Source: Listeria booriae (GTDB lineage: Bacteria; Bacillota; Bacilli; Lactobacillales; Listeriaceae). From it: a DNA stretch of 64,000 bases. Made by a program: the position numbers and the translations under genes. The notes under the pieces are model-generated. The model did no database searches. It saw only the letters and a program-made list of their open reading frames with translations, and was not told the DNA's origin. How positions within the stretch are numbered: the stretch's first letter is position 1; each line of letters begins with the position of its first letter. The stretch covers positions 62,001-126,000 of the forward strand of contig NZ_JNFA01000030.1 of assembly GCF_000766865.1 (NCBI RefSeq), given 5' to 3'. Positions 8,800 through 17,857 of the stretch are shown here, piece after piece.

Positions 8800-9951
8800 A
8801 TGATTAACCAAAACCTACAAGCAAACAAAGTGTTTATGTTCAGTTCTGTACATGTTTGGTCCGACACCCGCATCTTTTTTAAAGAAGCCATGACACTCGT
8901 AGATAACGGATTTACAGTGGATTTTCACGCGGTGGACGGGCCTAACGCCTGTACCGTAGAACCAAATGCACAGCTGCAGATGCAACTACTTCCCCGAGGC
9001 AATAAACTAGCGCGACCAAAGCGTTGGCGAGAACTTTACCAAAAAGCCCTAGCCTCCGATGCCCTCTATTATCATTTTCACGATTTTGAACTCCTTTTTC
9101 TAGCCCCAAAGATTAAAAAACGCAAGCCAAATTGCAAAATTATTTATGATATGCATGAAAATTTCCCTGCGATGTTGCGCACGAAAGAATGGATACCCGC
9201 ATTAGCGCGCAAGCCATTGTCAAAAGTATTAGCATCGAAGGAAAAGAAGTGGATGCCAGCGTGTGATGCGGTTATTTTTGCAGAAACATCGTATAAAAAA
9301 CACTATGAGCAAGTAGATGTTCAGAAAGTGGACATTTTGAACCTACCGACATGGCAAGAAGAAATGCGAGCGACAAAAGAAGAGCGATTTACGTTTGTAT
9401 ATGTCGGTGATATTGTGCGTGATCGCGGCGTTTTCGATATGTTGGCCTTGGTGCGAACGTTGAAAGATCGCGGGCATTCCGCTGTTCAATTGAAATTAAT
9501 TGGACCGATGCAACCACAGGTGGAACAAGAAGTCACGGAGTATATCCGCAAGTATGGATTGGAAGACACGGTGATCACCTATGGACGAATTCCTTACACC
9601 GAGATTTGGCAACAGTATGCTAGTGCGCACGTAGGTCTGTGTTTGTTACATCCGATTCCTAACTATATGCATTCTTTAGCGACCAAGCTATTCGAATATA
9701 TGGCGGCAGGCCTACCTATTTTAGCGACAGATATTCCAGATTGGAAAGCGTTGCTGGAAACGACAGATACGGGGCTTACCGCAAATGTCTGGAACGCAGA
9801 AGAGGTGGCAGAGCAAGCAGAAAAACTGATGCGAGATCCAGCCTTGCGCCAACATTTTGCTCTTCGTGGACGGAAAGCTTTTGAAACGATGTACAACTGG
9901 CAAACAGAGGCAGATAAATTGGTGCATTTATACCGAAATCTTCATTGTTAA
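8800..9951 (+). CDS. Glycosyltransferase family 4-like protein
   Basis: 383 aa from ATG 8800; GTG at 8797 is an equally placed alternative, with AAGGTGAG upstream. It has a GT-B architecture: an N-terminal acceptor lobe (MFSSVHVWSDTRIFFKEAMTLVDNGF, DMHENFPAM) and a C-terminal nucleotide-sugar lobe (TFVYVGDIVRDRGV ... LFEYMAAGLPILATDIPDWKALLE ... TGLTANVWNAEEVAEQAEKLM). It should transfer a sugar from an activated donor onto a lipid-linked glycan on the cytoplasmic face. It lies 0.3 kb before the main polysaccharide operon, same strand, and probably works with it. Donor and acceptor unknown. Confidence 0.8.
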   Translation: MINQNLQANKVFMFSSVHVWSDTRIFFKEAMTLVDNGFTVDFHAVDGPNACTVEPNAQLQMQLLPRGNKLARPKRWRELYQKALASDALYYHFHDFELLFLAPKIKKRKPNCKIIYDMHENFPAMLRTKEWIPALARKPLSKVLASKEKKWMPACDAVIFAETSYKKHYEQVDVQKVDILNLPTWQEEMRATKEERFTFVYVGDIVRDRGVFDMLALVRTLKDRGHSAVQLKLIGPMQPQVEQEVTEYIRKYGLEDTVITYGRIPYTEIWQQYASAHVGLCLLHPIPNYMHSLATKLFEYMAAGLPILATDIPDWKALLETTDTGLTANVWNAEEVAEQAEKLMRDPALRQHFALRGRKAFETMYNWQTEADKLVHLYRNLHC

Positions 9952-10212
9952 GGTACTTGAATAATGCCACAAAAATGTACCATTTAAGGAATGATTTTAG
10001 CCAATTCTATTTTTTTGAAACTGTCACAGAATATCTAAAAATGATGGCAAATAAGAGCTTAAAAGTTTTAATAGAGACAAAATGGCAGTCCTAAAGATAC
10101 AGCTGGTTGAATATAATTTTTGATATGTAACAACGATTGAATAGGCGTAAAAAACACGACATCTAAAGCAGGTTTATACTAGTCTTATTCAAAGAACAGC
10201 AGGAGGAAAAAA
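9952..10212. promoter_or_regulatory. Likely promoter region of the polysaccharide operon
   Basis: 261 bp, AT-rich, with no coding frame. TATACT (about 10176-10181) could be a -10 element, but no good -35 lies 17 bases before it, so activator control is possible. A strong AGGAGG (10201-10206) ends the region and serves a 22-codon leader frame. Confidence 0.35.
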
Positions 10213-10281
10213 ATGAATAAAGAGAGGGGGTGGAAACGTAGAATAACGGATTCCAAGCAGAAACTGGAGGTGCTTTTTTGA
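10213..10281 (+). CDS. 22-codon leader peptide coupled to the chain-length regulator gene
   Basis: ATG 10213 follows AGGAGG with seven bases spacing, the strongest ribosome binding site in the locus. The 22-codon peptide is basic (KERGWKRR, SKQK). Its stop TGA (10279-10281) overlaps the TTG start of the next gene (TTGA), and the next gene's GGAGG (10266-10270) lies inside it. This suggests translational coupling or a sensing leader. No family recognised. Confidence 0.5.
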   Translation: MNKERGWKRRITDSKQKLEVLF

Positions 10282-10943
10282 CAAAGATTTCATTTAGCGA
10301 TTTGGGAAAAGTCATGAAGAAGTATTTATTTCTTCTCCTTTGTATCCCATTGCTAACGACAGGATTAGTATATACGGTGGAAAAGGTGATCGTACCACAA
10401 GAATATACAGCGACGACACAATTACTTATTACAGCGGATAACACGTCGAAGGACGGGCAGTCATTTGATGATTTACGATCGAGTATCCAGCTCATCGGTA
10501 CATTTTCCACAACGATTCAAAGTGAGAAAGTAAAACAAGAAGTAGCAGAGGATTTAGGAATGGAGCAAGTGGACGAAGACATTAGCGTTATTACGGATCA
10601 AAATTCCCTCTATTTCACGGTGAATGTAACTGGAACCGATGAAAAAGAAGCGGTAGCTGTTGCGAATACGCTTGGTAAAGTCGTCACGAAAGATTTTCCA
10701 ACTTTGTTTAGTGGTATGAGCGTACACGTCATGGAAAAAGCGACAACGGCTAATCCAGAACCGATAACATTCCAACTTATTCTTGGGTTTGTATCGGGTC
10801 TAATGGCAAGCATCATCCTCGCGTTTTCGATTCTACTGTTTAGCTCGATTATTACAAAAGATACACAGTTACGTGATCTAGGGTTAACAGTACTTGGCGA
10901 CACACCATTTAAAAAGTTGCGGAAGGAGGATTTTAAATCATGA
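10278..10943 (+). CDS. Polysaccharide chain-length determinant / co-polymerase (Wzz/CpsC-like)
   Basis: 221 aa from a TTG start with GGAGG seven bases upstream. There are two membrane segments, near residues 14-32 (YLFLLLCIPLLTTGLVYTV) and 170-192 (LILGFVSGLMASIILAFSILL), flanking an extracellular domain. The Pro-containing ATTANPEPITF before the second segment is typical of Wzz proteins. In Gram-positive capsule systems this membrane adaptor pairs with a separate CpsD-type kinase, and the next gene, overlapping by ATGA, is exactly that. Together they set polymer length and export. Confidence 0.85.
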   Translation: MTKISFSDLGKVMKKYLFLLLCIPLLTTGLVYTVEKVIVPQEYTATTQLLITADNTSKDGQSFDDLRSSIQLIGTFSTTIQSEKVKQEVAEDLGMEQVDEDISVITDQNSLYFTVNVTGTDEKEAVAVANTLGKVVTKDFPTLFSGMSVHVMEKATTANPEPITFQLILGFVSGLMASIILAFSILLFSSIITKDTQLRDLGLTVLGDTPFKKLRKEDFKS

Positions 10944-11623
10944 GACAGGATAAATCTTATTTTTTACCCATCATTACGGATCAGCAAGATGCATTTATGA
11001 CGGAGCGATTTCGAGCAATCATGACCAACTTGCAATTTATGAAAACAGAAGGAAATGAAGCGCTACAAAGCATCGTGTTTACTTCCGCACATAAGAGTGA
11101 AGGAAAAAGCTTCTGTGCCTTGAATTTAGCAGTTGCTTATGCGAGACAGAATAAACGGGTGCTACTCATCGATGCGGATATGCATAAACCGAAGTTATCA
11201 GGCCAGTTTCGATTACGTTATGCAGAAGGTTTATCCACGATTTTAAGTAATCAAGAGGACCCGTTAAAGTATATCGTTGAGACGGAGGAGCCAAACCTGA
11301 GTGTGTTACCATCGGGTGCGATACCCCCGAATCCATTGGAGTTGCTAAATACCACGCGAACGCAAGAGATGATTGCGATTTTTGAAGAGGCATATGACTT
11401 GGTTATTTTTGATACACCTCCTGTACTACTTATGAATGATAGTCGAATACTCGGTCACTTTTGCGATGGTGTGGTGTTAGTTGTTCGAAATGGTGCCACG
11501 AAGCAGAAGGATGTGGAGACGTCGATTGATTTGCTGACGCGAGCGGAGGGTCGTTTGATTGGAGCCATTTTAAATGGGAAGAAATATGCAGCTAAAGAGT
11601 TGAAGACTTATTCTTACTACTAA
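10940..11623 (+). CDS. CpsD/CapB-type bacterial tyrosine kinase
   Basis: 227 aa. BY-kinase motifs: Walker A SAHKSEGKS (residues 49-57), Walker A' VLLIDADMHKP (about 74-84) and Walker B LVIFDTPP. The C-terminus ends in a Tyr cluster (KTYSYY), the usual autophosphorylation site, though shorter than in streptococcal CpsD. It needs the membrane adaptor encoded immediately upstream (ATGA overlap) for activity and regulates polymer assembly by cycles of phosphorylation. No phosphotyrosine phosphatase gene (CpsB/PHP type) is present in the cluster. Confidence 0.9.
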   Translation: MRQDKSYFLPIITDQQDAFMTERFRAIMTNLQFMKTEGNEALQSIVFTSAHKSEGKSFCALNLAVAYARQNKRVLLIDADMHKPKLSGQFRLRYAEGLSTILSNQEDPLKYIVETEEPNLSVLPSGAIPPNPLELLNTTRTQEMIAIFEEAYDLVIFDTPPVLLMNDSRILGHFCDGVVLVVRNGATKQKDVETSIDLLTRAEGRLIGAILNGKKYAAKELKTYSYY

Positions 11624-11675
11624 ACGTTATATTTTCATTGGAATTGGACTCGCGATTATAGCGGCGCTGACGACA

Positions 11676-12992
11676 GTGATTCCATACGGTTTCGTGTTAC
11701 CGCTACTCGCGATTGCTGTTTTGTGTCTTTTCCTTATCCCGCTAGATAAATTACTGTTTTATATCTGGATTGGTATTTTTATCTCAGCATTTTTCGGGGC
11801 TTATCTCGGAATACCAGGAAGCGAGAATATTTTCTTATTCCGGATTTTATTATTAGTCCATTTTTGTTTGTTTCTTTTTTTACCAAATAAAAATATCAAG
11901 CAAATGAAGCCAACACGTTGGCTGTTCTTGCTACTAAGTGTTTGGTTGATTGGGTTCACCGTGACGCTTTTCTGGGCGGGTTCAGTGAGTGCGGGTTTGC
12001 GATATATTTATTATATTTTTGAACTATCGTACTTGATTTTTCTATCCGTGTATTACTTGAATACGAAGCAGAAATTCTTTACGTTTGCTCGAATTATTAC
12101 AGTTATTTATGTTTTGCAATTGGTTATTGGAATGATTGAAGTTTTTGTAGGATGGCATTTGCCGCAGTCAGGCGCGTTTATATATGATACGACAACGAGT
12201 GCTTTTCAGCCAACAGGATTTTTGTTTAACACGAATGATTATGCGTTCTTTTTAACCATCTTTTTACCGATTGTCTTTTGGAGACTAACCAAATTACCGC
12301 AACCTTATCGTGTGCTTAGTTTGATAGCTATCAGCCTACTCCCGCTTTATTTGGTTATTACGACGTATTCTAGACTTGGACTTATCGCATTTGTATTTGT
12401 TCTCCTTTTATTATTCATTCCATATGCGAAAAAATTGAGTATTTTGATTGGTGCTTGGGTGACGCTACTGCTCACGAGCGTTTTATTATTTGTTCCAACG
12501 GCCTTTGCCAAAATGGGTGCGATTATTGATTCTTCTTTTACGGAGAAGGGCGCATCTACTTCGGATCGGATGGAACGATACAACATGTTATGGCAAATCG
12601 TGAAAAATTCGAAATTGAAAGGTGTGGGTGCTGGGAATGCGCCAATCACATTAGAGCAATATCGAATGGGGCATGCACAAGTGCAGGAATTAATTTTAGC
12701 ACCGCATAATTTTTGGTTAGAGTTAATTGCGGATGGTGGGGTTTTCAGTATTTTTCCGATGCTGTTCTTCCTCCTTCTGTTTGGAATGAGTGTTTATTAT
12801 TGGTGGGTGATGCGAAAAAGTAGCGATGCTTTGTTTATGGTATTACCAATTTTAATTGTGATTGTGTTTGTGATAGCAGCGGTGGCGTTAAGTACGGTTA
12901 TCGATAAACGATATCTCTGGATTGCGATTGGGATGGCGGTAGCAGCAGTGAATATTGCGGTGAATCAATGGAAGGAGAGGATAAAAACGTGA
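11676..12992 (+). CDS. O-antigen polymerase/ligase-like membrane protein (Wzy)
   Basis: 438 aa from GTG 11676, with about a dozen hydrophobic segments and the large extracellular loop and APHNFWLELIADGG motif typical of the O-antigen ligase/Wzy family. It should polymerise repeat units outside the membrane. The start is doubtful: no Shine-Dalgarno precedes GTG 11676, and the frame upstream stays open to a stop at 11601, encoding a hydrophobic, well-formed N-terminus (KRYIFIGIGLAIIAALTTV) without any ATG, GTG or TTG. The true start may be a rare codon (for example ATT) or there may be a sequence error. The stop overlaps the next gene (TGATG). Confidence 0.8.
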   Translation: MIPYGFVLPLLAIAVLCLFLIPLDKLLFYIWIGIFISAFFGAYLGIPGSENIFLFRILLLVHFCLFLFLPNKNIKQMKPTRWLFLLLSVWLIGFTVTLFWAGSVSAGLRYIYYIFELSYLIFLSVYYLNTKQKFFTFARIITVIYVLQLVIGMIEVFVGWHLPQSGAFIYDTTTSAFQPTGFLFNTNDYAFFLTIFLPIVFWRLTKLPQPYRVLSLIAISLLPLYLVITTYSRLGLIAFVFVLLLLFIPYAKKLSILIGAWVTLLLTSVLLFVPTAFAKMGAIIDSSFTEKGASTSDRMERYNMLWQIVKNSKLKGVGAGNAPITLEQYRMGHAQVQELILAPHNFWLELIADGGVFSIFPMLFFLLLFGMSVYYWWVMRKSSDALFMVLPILIVIVFVIAAVALSTVIDKRYLWIAIGMAVAAVNIAVNQWKERIKT

Positions 12993-13870
12993 TGGTTGTC
13001 ATGATAATTTTTATGGTCTTGGTTTTAATTGGATGCGGTTATTTCTTCTTCTACCGCTCCAAAGGAATTTTGCGAATAAAGCAGTTACTAGATATTAAAA
13101 CGAAATATGCCCAGCAGACAACGGGGGCAAAACGCCTGATTATCGGTGGCAGTGATGTTTTATATAGTTTTGATACAGATAAAATTGAGCGCGAAACAGC
13201 AATGCCAACAGTTAATTTTGGTGTGAATGTGGGTCTCGGTATGGGCTTTCTGCTGGATGAGGCAAAACGACAGGCGAAACCAGGTGATGAAGTGGTTCTG
13301 TGTTTAGCCTACTCACTTTATTTTAAACCAGCTTACGATGTGTTTGCATATGAATATTATCGGATGTTTGAAAAACGTCAGTTAACGCGATTTACTTGGA
13401 AACAGCATGCGTATTACCTGATTGGCAATTTTAAATTGAATATGGGTTATAAGCAAAAACAATTCGATATTTCGACAAGTGGCGCGTATGTAAATGTTTC
13501 TGGGGCGCTATTACCAGATGAAAAATATAAGCCACTGCAATTTCCAGTGCATTTTAGGGAAACAGAAGCAGTTTTAAAACTAGAATCTTTTTGCGAATAT
13601 TGTCGACAAGAAGGCATTCGTGTTCGGGTAACGTATCCGAGTACGTTAGGATTTGAGGCTTACGATGATAGCCTTTATTTACAGCAGTTAGTGGCGTATT
13701 TAGAGGCAAATTATCGGGTGATTGGTACGCCGTCTGATTATTTTGTACCAAGAGCATGGATTTTTAACTCGGTTTATCATGTAAATGATATTGGGCAGCA
13801 GGTGCGGACGGAGCAGTTGCTCGAGGAAATGAGAAAGGAAACAGTGTATGAGTACAAACCAACAAGTTAG
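12992..13870 (+). CDS. Membrane-anchored SGNH-hydrolase-like protein of the polysaccharide locus
   Basis: 292 aa from ATG 12992, which overlaps the polymerase stop; AAGGAGAGG (12972-12980) lies about 11 bases before. There is one N-terminal membrane helix (residues 1-20). The soluble part has LIIGGSDVLYSF (Ser54, like the GDS block of SGNH enzymes) and a C-terminal YHVNDIGQQVRT, resembling the HxNxxG block of DltD/AlgJ-type acyl-handling proteins. An O-acetylation or deacylation role on the polymer is plausible but unproven, because a full Asp-His dyad in the usual DxxH form is not obvious. Confidence 0.55.
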   Translation: MVVMIIFMVLVLIGCGYFFFYRSKGILRIKQLLDIKTKYAQQTTGAKRLIIGGSDVLYSFDTDKIERETAMPTVNFGVNVGLGMGFLLDEAKRQAKPGDEVVLCLAYSLYFKPAYDVFAYEYYRMFEKRQLTRFTWKQHAYYLIGNFKLNMGYKQKQFDISTSGAYVNVSGALLPDEKYKPLQFPVHFRETEAVLKLESFCEYCRQEGIRVRVTYPSTLGFEAYDDSLYLQQLVAYLEANYRVIGTPSDYFVPRAWIFNSVYHVNDIGQQVRTEQLLEEMRKETVYEYKPTS

Positions 13871-14600
13871 TGTCATTATGCCGTGCTATAACGCGGAAAA
13901 TATAATTGCAGAATCGATTGAGAGTGTATTATCACAAACGCACCAGGATTTGCAACTCATTATCATCGATGATTGTTCGACGGATAAGACGGTTGCGCGT
14001 GTGATGCCGTATTTACAAGATCAACGCATTTTACTGATTCAGCTCCCACAAAACAGTGGTGTAGCAACAGCTAGAAATATAGGCATGCAATATGGGACAG
14101 GAAGGTTTATCGCCTTTTTAGATAGTGACGATATCTGGATGACAGAAAAAATCGCGACACAAGTGGACGCAGCGGAAACGCAGGATGTCCCGCTTGTCTA
14201 CAGTGCCTATCATACGTTTCAGGAGAATACAGAGAGCATTATTAAAACGGTGCATGTGCCGGATTCGATTGATTACCAAGGACTTTTACGAAATACAATT
14301 ATAGGTTGCTTAACCGTTCTTGTGGATCGTGAGAAAACAGGTGATTTCGCGATGCCAAACATCCCAGGTGGGGAAGATACAGCGACATGGCTAGGTATTT
14401 TAAAAGAAAATGGTGCAGCGTATGGCATTAATCAGCCACTGGCGTATTACCGCGTGACGAGTACCTCTTTATCTGGGAACAAATGGCGCATGGCGCGTCG
14501 AACGTGGCAAATGTATCGTGAAACACAAGATTTATCTTTCTTTACAACGTGTATCTGCTTTAGTTCTTATATCAAAAATGCCATATCAAAACGAATATAG
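13848..14600 (+). CDS. Glycosyltransferase family 2
   Basis: 250 aa. GT-A fold signatures: VSVIMPCYNAENIIAESIESVLSQ, LIIIDDCSTDKT (nucleotide-binding Asp), NSGVATARNIGM, and the metal-binding DxD-type AFLDSDD. It should add one sugar to the undecaprenyl-linked repeat unit in the cytoplasm. The start overlaps the end of the preceding gene by 23 bp, with AAAGGAAA upstream of ATG. Donor sugar cannot be told from sequence. Confidence 0.88.
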   Translation: MSTNQQVSVIMPCYNAENIIAESIESVLSQTHQDLQLIIIDDCSTDKTVARVMPYLQDQRILLIQLPQNSGVATARNIGMQYGTGRFIAFLDSDDIWMTEKIATQVDAAETQDVPLVYSAYHTFQENTESIIKTVHVPDSIDYQGLLRNTIIGCLTVLVDREKTGDFAMPNIPGGEDTATWLGILKENGAAYGINQPLAYYRVTSTSLSGNKWRMARRTWQMYRETQDLSFFTTCICFSSYIKNAISKRI

Positions 14601-14612
14601 GAGGCGAAAAAA

Positions 14613-15284
14613 TTGGAAAGAACCCTAATAAATAAATCCTATAAACAACGTGTAGCCAAACAAAGTCTTTTCAGTGCGGGTGTCAAACGAGCGATGGACA
14701 TTATGATGAGTTTGCTAGGTATTATTATAGCTGCACCAATCATGCTTATCGTCGCGATTTGTATCAAGCTAGAAGACCGTGGCCCAGCACTTTTTGTACA
14801 AACTAGAACGGGAAAGGGCGATCAGCCATTTTCGATTTATAAGTTTCGTTCGATGAAAGTCACGCAAGAACAAACAACGCCACCACGGAACTATGCGTGG
14901 GAAGGCGGCGTACCAGATGAATTTGTATTTAAGCAAACGGATGAAGTCGACCCGAATGTCACGAAAGTTGGTGCTTTTATCCGGAAAACAAGTTTAGATG
15001 AGCTACCACAGCTTTTTAACGTGTTGCTTGGAAATATGAGTATGATTGGCCCGCGTCCCGAGATACCGGCGATTACAACGCATTACAACGAACAACAAAA
15101 AAGTCGTTTATTTGTGAAGCCAGGGATTACAGGCTGGGCACAGGTTAATGGGCGCAGTGATGTAACTAATGGTGAGAAAATGAGTATGGATTATTACTAT
15201 ATTGAAAAACAATCACTTGGTCTTGACATCAAGATTATATGGAAAACGGTCGTGGTTGTTCTTACTTCCAAAGGAGCTGTATAA
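14613..15284 (+). CDS. Undecaprenyl-phosphate sugar-1-phosphate transferase (initiating enzyme)
   Basis: 223 aa from TTG 14613 with AGGAGG nine bases before it. It is a monotopic phosphoglycosyltransferase of the WbaP/PglC class: a re-entrant helix (MDIMMSLLGIIIAAPIMLIVAICIK split around residues 26-50), the KFRSM block, the DELPQLFNVL catalytic Asp-Glu pair, and MSMIGPRPE. It transfers sugar-1-phosphate from a UDP-sugar to undecaprenyl phosphate, starting each repeat unit. It lacks the long N-terminal domain of full WbaP, so it is the short form. It sits mid-operon rather than first. Confidence 0.92.
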   Translation: MERTLINKSYKQRVAKQSLFSAGVKRAMDIMMSLLGIIIAAPIMLIVAICIKLEDRGPALFVQTRTGKGDQPFSIYKFRSMKVTQEQTTPPRNYAWEGGVPDEFVFKQTDEVDPNVTKVGAFIRKTSLDELPQLFNVLLGNMSMIGPRPEIPAITTHYNEQQKSRLFVKPGITGWAQVNGRSDVTNGEKMSMDYYYIEKQSLGLDIKIIWKTVVVVLTSKGAV

Positions 15285-15287
15285 CAA

Positions 15288-16430
15288 ATGAAACAAAAGC
15301 ACATCGTCATGGTCAGTCATGATTTTCTGCCAAACATCGGTGGGATTGCTGTCTACGTCTACGAATTGAGCAAAGCACTCGTAGCTCGCGGGCATCGGCT
15401 GACTGTGTTATCCCAATATCGATCTTTCTCAACGAAAAAGACAGTAGAAGAAATAGATGGTATCCAAGTGATTCGTATTCCAATTGCTCCGATAAAAAAA
15501 TGGGATGATGTGCAGTATCGTAAGCGAATGCGCCAGTTGATTACGGAACTTGAAGCAACAGATAGTGTAGATATCATTCATTGGCAAACGCTAAATAAAG
15601 ATGCCCAGATGATGCGGGATTTAGATGTCCAAGCACTCGAAGTTTATACGAATCATCTGTCATGGTTCCGCATGCTATACAACGAAGGAAATACAGCTAA
15701 AATCTACGCATTAATGAAAGAGCCAGATGTGATTATTTGTCCGAGTCGTGAAGTCGAGACGATGACGTCAGATTTGTTTCATCAAGCAAGAACCGTCTAC
15801 GTACCAAATGGTGTGGACGAACAGGAATTTTACCCGAATTCTAAAATTGGGCAGGAAGTGCGAGAACAATATAGAATTGCGGAACAAGATACAGTGATTG
15901 TTTCTACAAATCGGATGGAACCGGTAAAAGGTATGCGGTACCTCATGGATATTATCCCTAACATTTTGAAAACACGATCCAACGTGACGTTTTTGATTGC
16001 TGGAGACGGGAGTCAATACCCGATGTTCCAAGCAGAGATCACCAAGAAAACGAACAGTTCAGCGAAGGTTATTTTTACAGGACGTTTGACGAATCAAGAA
16101 GTCAAGCGTGTGATAAACGCTGCGGATATATACGTGCAACCGTCCTTGATGGAGGGATGCAGTATCGCGATTATCGAAGCTATGGCGTGTGGAAAACCTG
16201 TCATCGCTGCAAATGTAGGTGGCAATCCAGATATTATTTCTGATGAAACAGGTATTCTCGTACCACCAAAATCGGCAGAAGCTTTACAAACAGCGATTTA
16301 CGAATGTCTAGATGATCCTAACAAACGACAACAGATGGGGATCGAAAGCCGGAAGCGCGTGGAACAACACTTAAACTGGCGCCAACTGGCTCAGGAAATC
16401 GATCACATATATGACTCTGTGAAACGATGA
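15288..16430 (+). CDS. Glycosyltransferase family 4
   Basis: 380 aa, GT-B. The N-terminal lobe begins HIVMVSHDFLPNIGGIAVYVYELSKAL, the classic GT4 glycine-rich opening. The donor lobe has NRMEPVKGMRYLMDIIP and the EX7E motif EGCSIAIIEAMACGKPVIAANVGG, which binds the nucleotide sugar. Retaining transferase expected. AAAGGAG sits 11 bases upstream of ATG, overlapping the end of the initiating transferase. Its stop overlaps the flippase start (ATGA). Confidence 0.9.
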   Translation: MKQKHIVMVSHDFLPNIGGIAVYVYELSKALVARGHRLTVLSQYRSFSTKKTVEEIDGIQVIRIPIAPIKKWDDVQYRKRMRQLITELEATDSVDIIHWQTLNKDAQMMRDLDVQALEVYTNHLSWFRMLYNEGNTAKIYALMKEPDVIICPSREVETMTSDLFHQARTVYVPNGVDEQEFYPNSKIGQEVREQYRIAEQDTVIVSTNRMEPVKGMRYLMDIIPNILKTRSNVTFLIAGDGSQYPMFQAEITKKTNSSAKVIFTGRLTNQEVKRVINAADIYVQPSLMEGCSIAIIEAMACGKPVIAANVGGNPDIISDETGILVPPKSAEALQTAIYECLDDPNKRQQMGIESRKRVEQHLNWRQLAQEIDHIYDSVKR

Positions 16431-17857
16431 AGAAAAATTATATTTATGTGCTTCTGTACCAGTTTATCATTGTTGTCACCCCTTTATTTACAACCCCTTA
16501 TGTATCCCGTGTATTAGGCGCAACCAATATTGGTATCGATGCTTATGCTAATTCGGTGGTACAAATTTTCCTCGTTTTTATTTTATTAAATGTCGGTGTC
16601 TATGGGCGAAAGCAGATAGCCGAAGCGGAAGGACAAAAGGAGCTGAAAACAACTTTTGCTGGCATTTACTTGATGCAACTGATTTGTGGCATGTTAGTGA
16701 GCAGTGTCTATGTGATTTTTACGTGGACCGTTGCGAGTTACCAGATGATCTTTCTAATTTATGGCTTGATGTTACTCGCCTATGCACTGGATATTTCGTG
16801 GTTTTTCATTGGTCGAGAACAAGTAAAGCGCATTATGATGCGAAATACGATTGTTCGGCTGCTCAGCATTGCTTGTATTTTCTTATTTGTGAATGATGTA
16901 GATGATCTATGGGTGTACGTGTTCATTAATGGAGCAGCTCTATTAGTCGGACAACTAGTGACGTGGAGCGCCTTATTAAAAGATCTTGGCTGGATTCAAT
17001 TCTCCTTTCAAGCAATGAAAAAGCACGTAGCGCCGATGTTACTGTTATCTGTTATTCCATGCGTGTCTTTGTTATACACGGCGGTAAACAAAGTTATTTT
17101 AGGAAATATCGCTGGTGCAACAGAAGTGGGCTATTACAATCAAGCATTCAAGCTGTACACGATATGTATGGGATTCGTCAGTGCGCTATCCACCGTGATA
17201 GTGCCGCGGATGGCGATGCATTATAAAAAAGGAAATCAAGCGAAATTTCGCCAGTTTGTTAATTTCTCTATCCGCTATGTTAGTATTTCTACGATACCAC
17301 TCACGTTTGGTTTGATTGGTATTGCAACAATTTTTGTCCCTTTATTTCTAGGCGATGCTTTTATTCCTGCGACGGCTCATGTAATGTTATTTGCGCCCTG
17401 TCTCTTTTTAGCCGGTGTCGCGGATATCCTAGGGCTACAAATTTTATTGATTACGAACCAAAGCAAAAAATACACACTGTCCATCATTATTGGCTCTGTT
17501 GTTAGTTTTGCAACGAATATTCTCGTCGTTCGAACGTGGGGCGGAGAAGGTACGGTCTTTAGTTTCCTAATTGCGAACTTTGTTATCGTGGGGCTTCAGC
17601 TCTACTTTGCCAGAAAACATTATGAATTCCGCTACTTTCTAAAGATTGTTGCGAAGTATACGCTGTTTAGCGCTATCATGTTGCTGGCGATGCTAGGCAT
17701 GAAAACGCTACTTGTAGGACAAAGCGATGTCTTCATTCTAGCTTATCAACTTATAACAGGTGTCTATGTCTATCTGCTTTGTTTATTTCTTTCGAAGGAC
17801 CCGATGTTATTCCAAATTCTATATAGAAAAGTAGGTAAAAAACATGCCAAAACATAA
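16427..17857 (+). CDS. Oligosaccharide flippase (Wzx, MATE/MOP superfamily)
   Basis: 476 aa, about 12-14 hydrophobic segments. The N-terminus (YQFIIVVTPLFTTPYVSRVLGATNIGIDAYANSVVQ) is the hallmark of polysaccharide biosynthesis/Wzx proteins. It would flip the undecaprenyl-linked repeat unit to the outer face for the polymerase. It is translationally coupled to the upstream glycosyltransferase (ATGA) and overlaps the epimerase gene by 14 bp. Together with the polymerase and chain-length proteins, it defines the locus as Wzx/Wzy-dependent. Confidence 0.92.
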   Translation: MKKNYIYVLLYQFIIVVTPLFTTPYVSRVLGATNIGIDAYANSVVQIFLVFILLNVGVYGRKQIAEAEGQKELKTTFAGIYLMQLICGMLVSSVYVIFTWTVASYQMIFLIYGLMLLAYALDISWFFIGREQVKRIMMRNTIVRLLSIACIFLFVNDVDDLWVYVFINGAALLVGQLVTWSALLKDLGWIQFSFQAMKKHVAPMLLLSVIPCVSLLYTAVNKVILGNIAGATEVGYYNQAFKLYTICMGFVSALSTVIVPRMAMHYKKGNQAKFRQFVNFSIRYVSISTIPLTFGLIGIATIFVPLFLGDAFIPATAHVMLFAPCLFLAGVADILGLQILLITNQSKKYTLSIIIGSVVSFATNILVVRTWGGEGTVFSFLIANFVIVGLQLYFARKHYEFRYFLKIVAKYTLFSAIMLLAMLGMKTLLVGQSDVFILAYQLITGVYVYLLCLFLSKDPMLFQILYRKVGKKHAKT

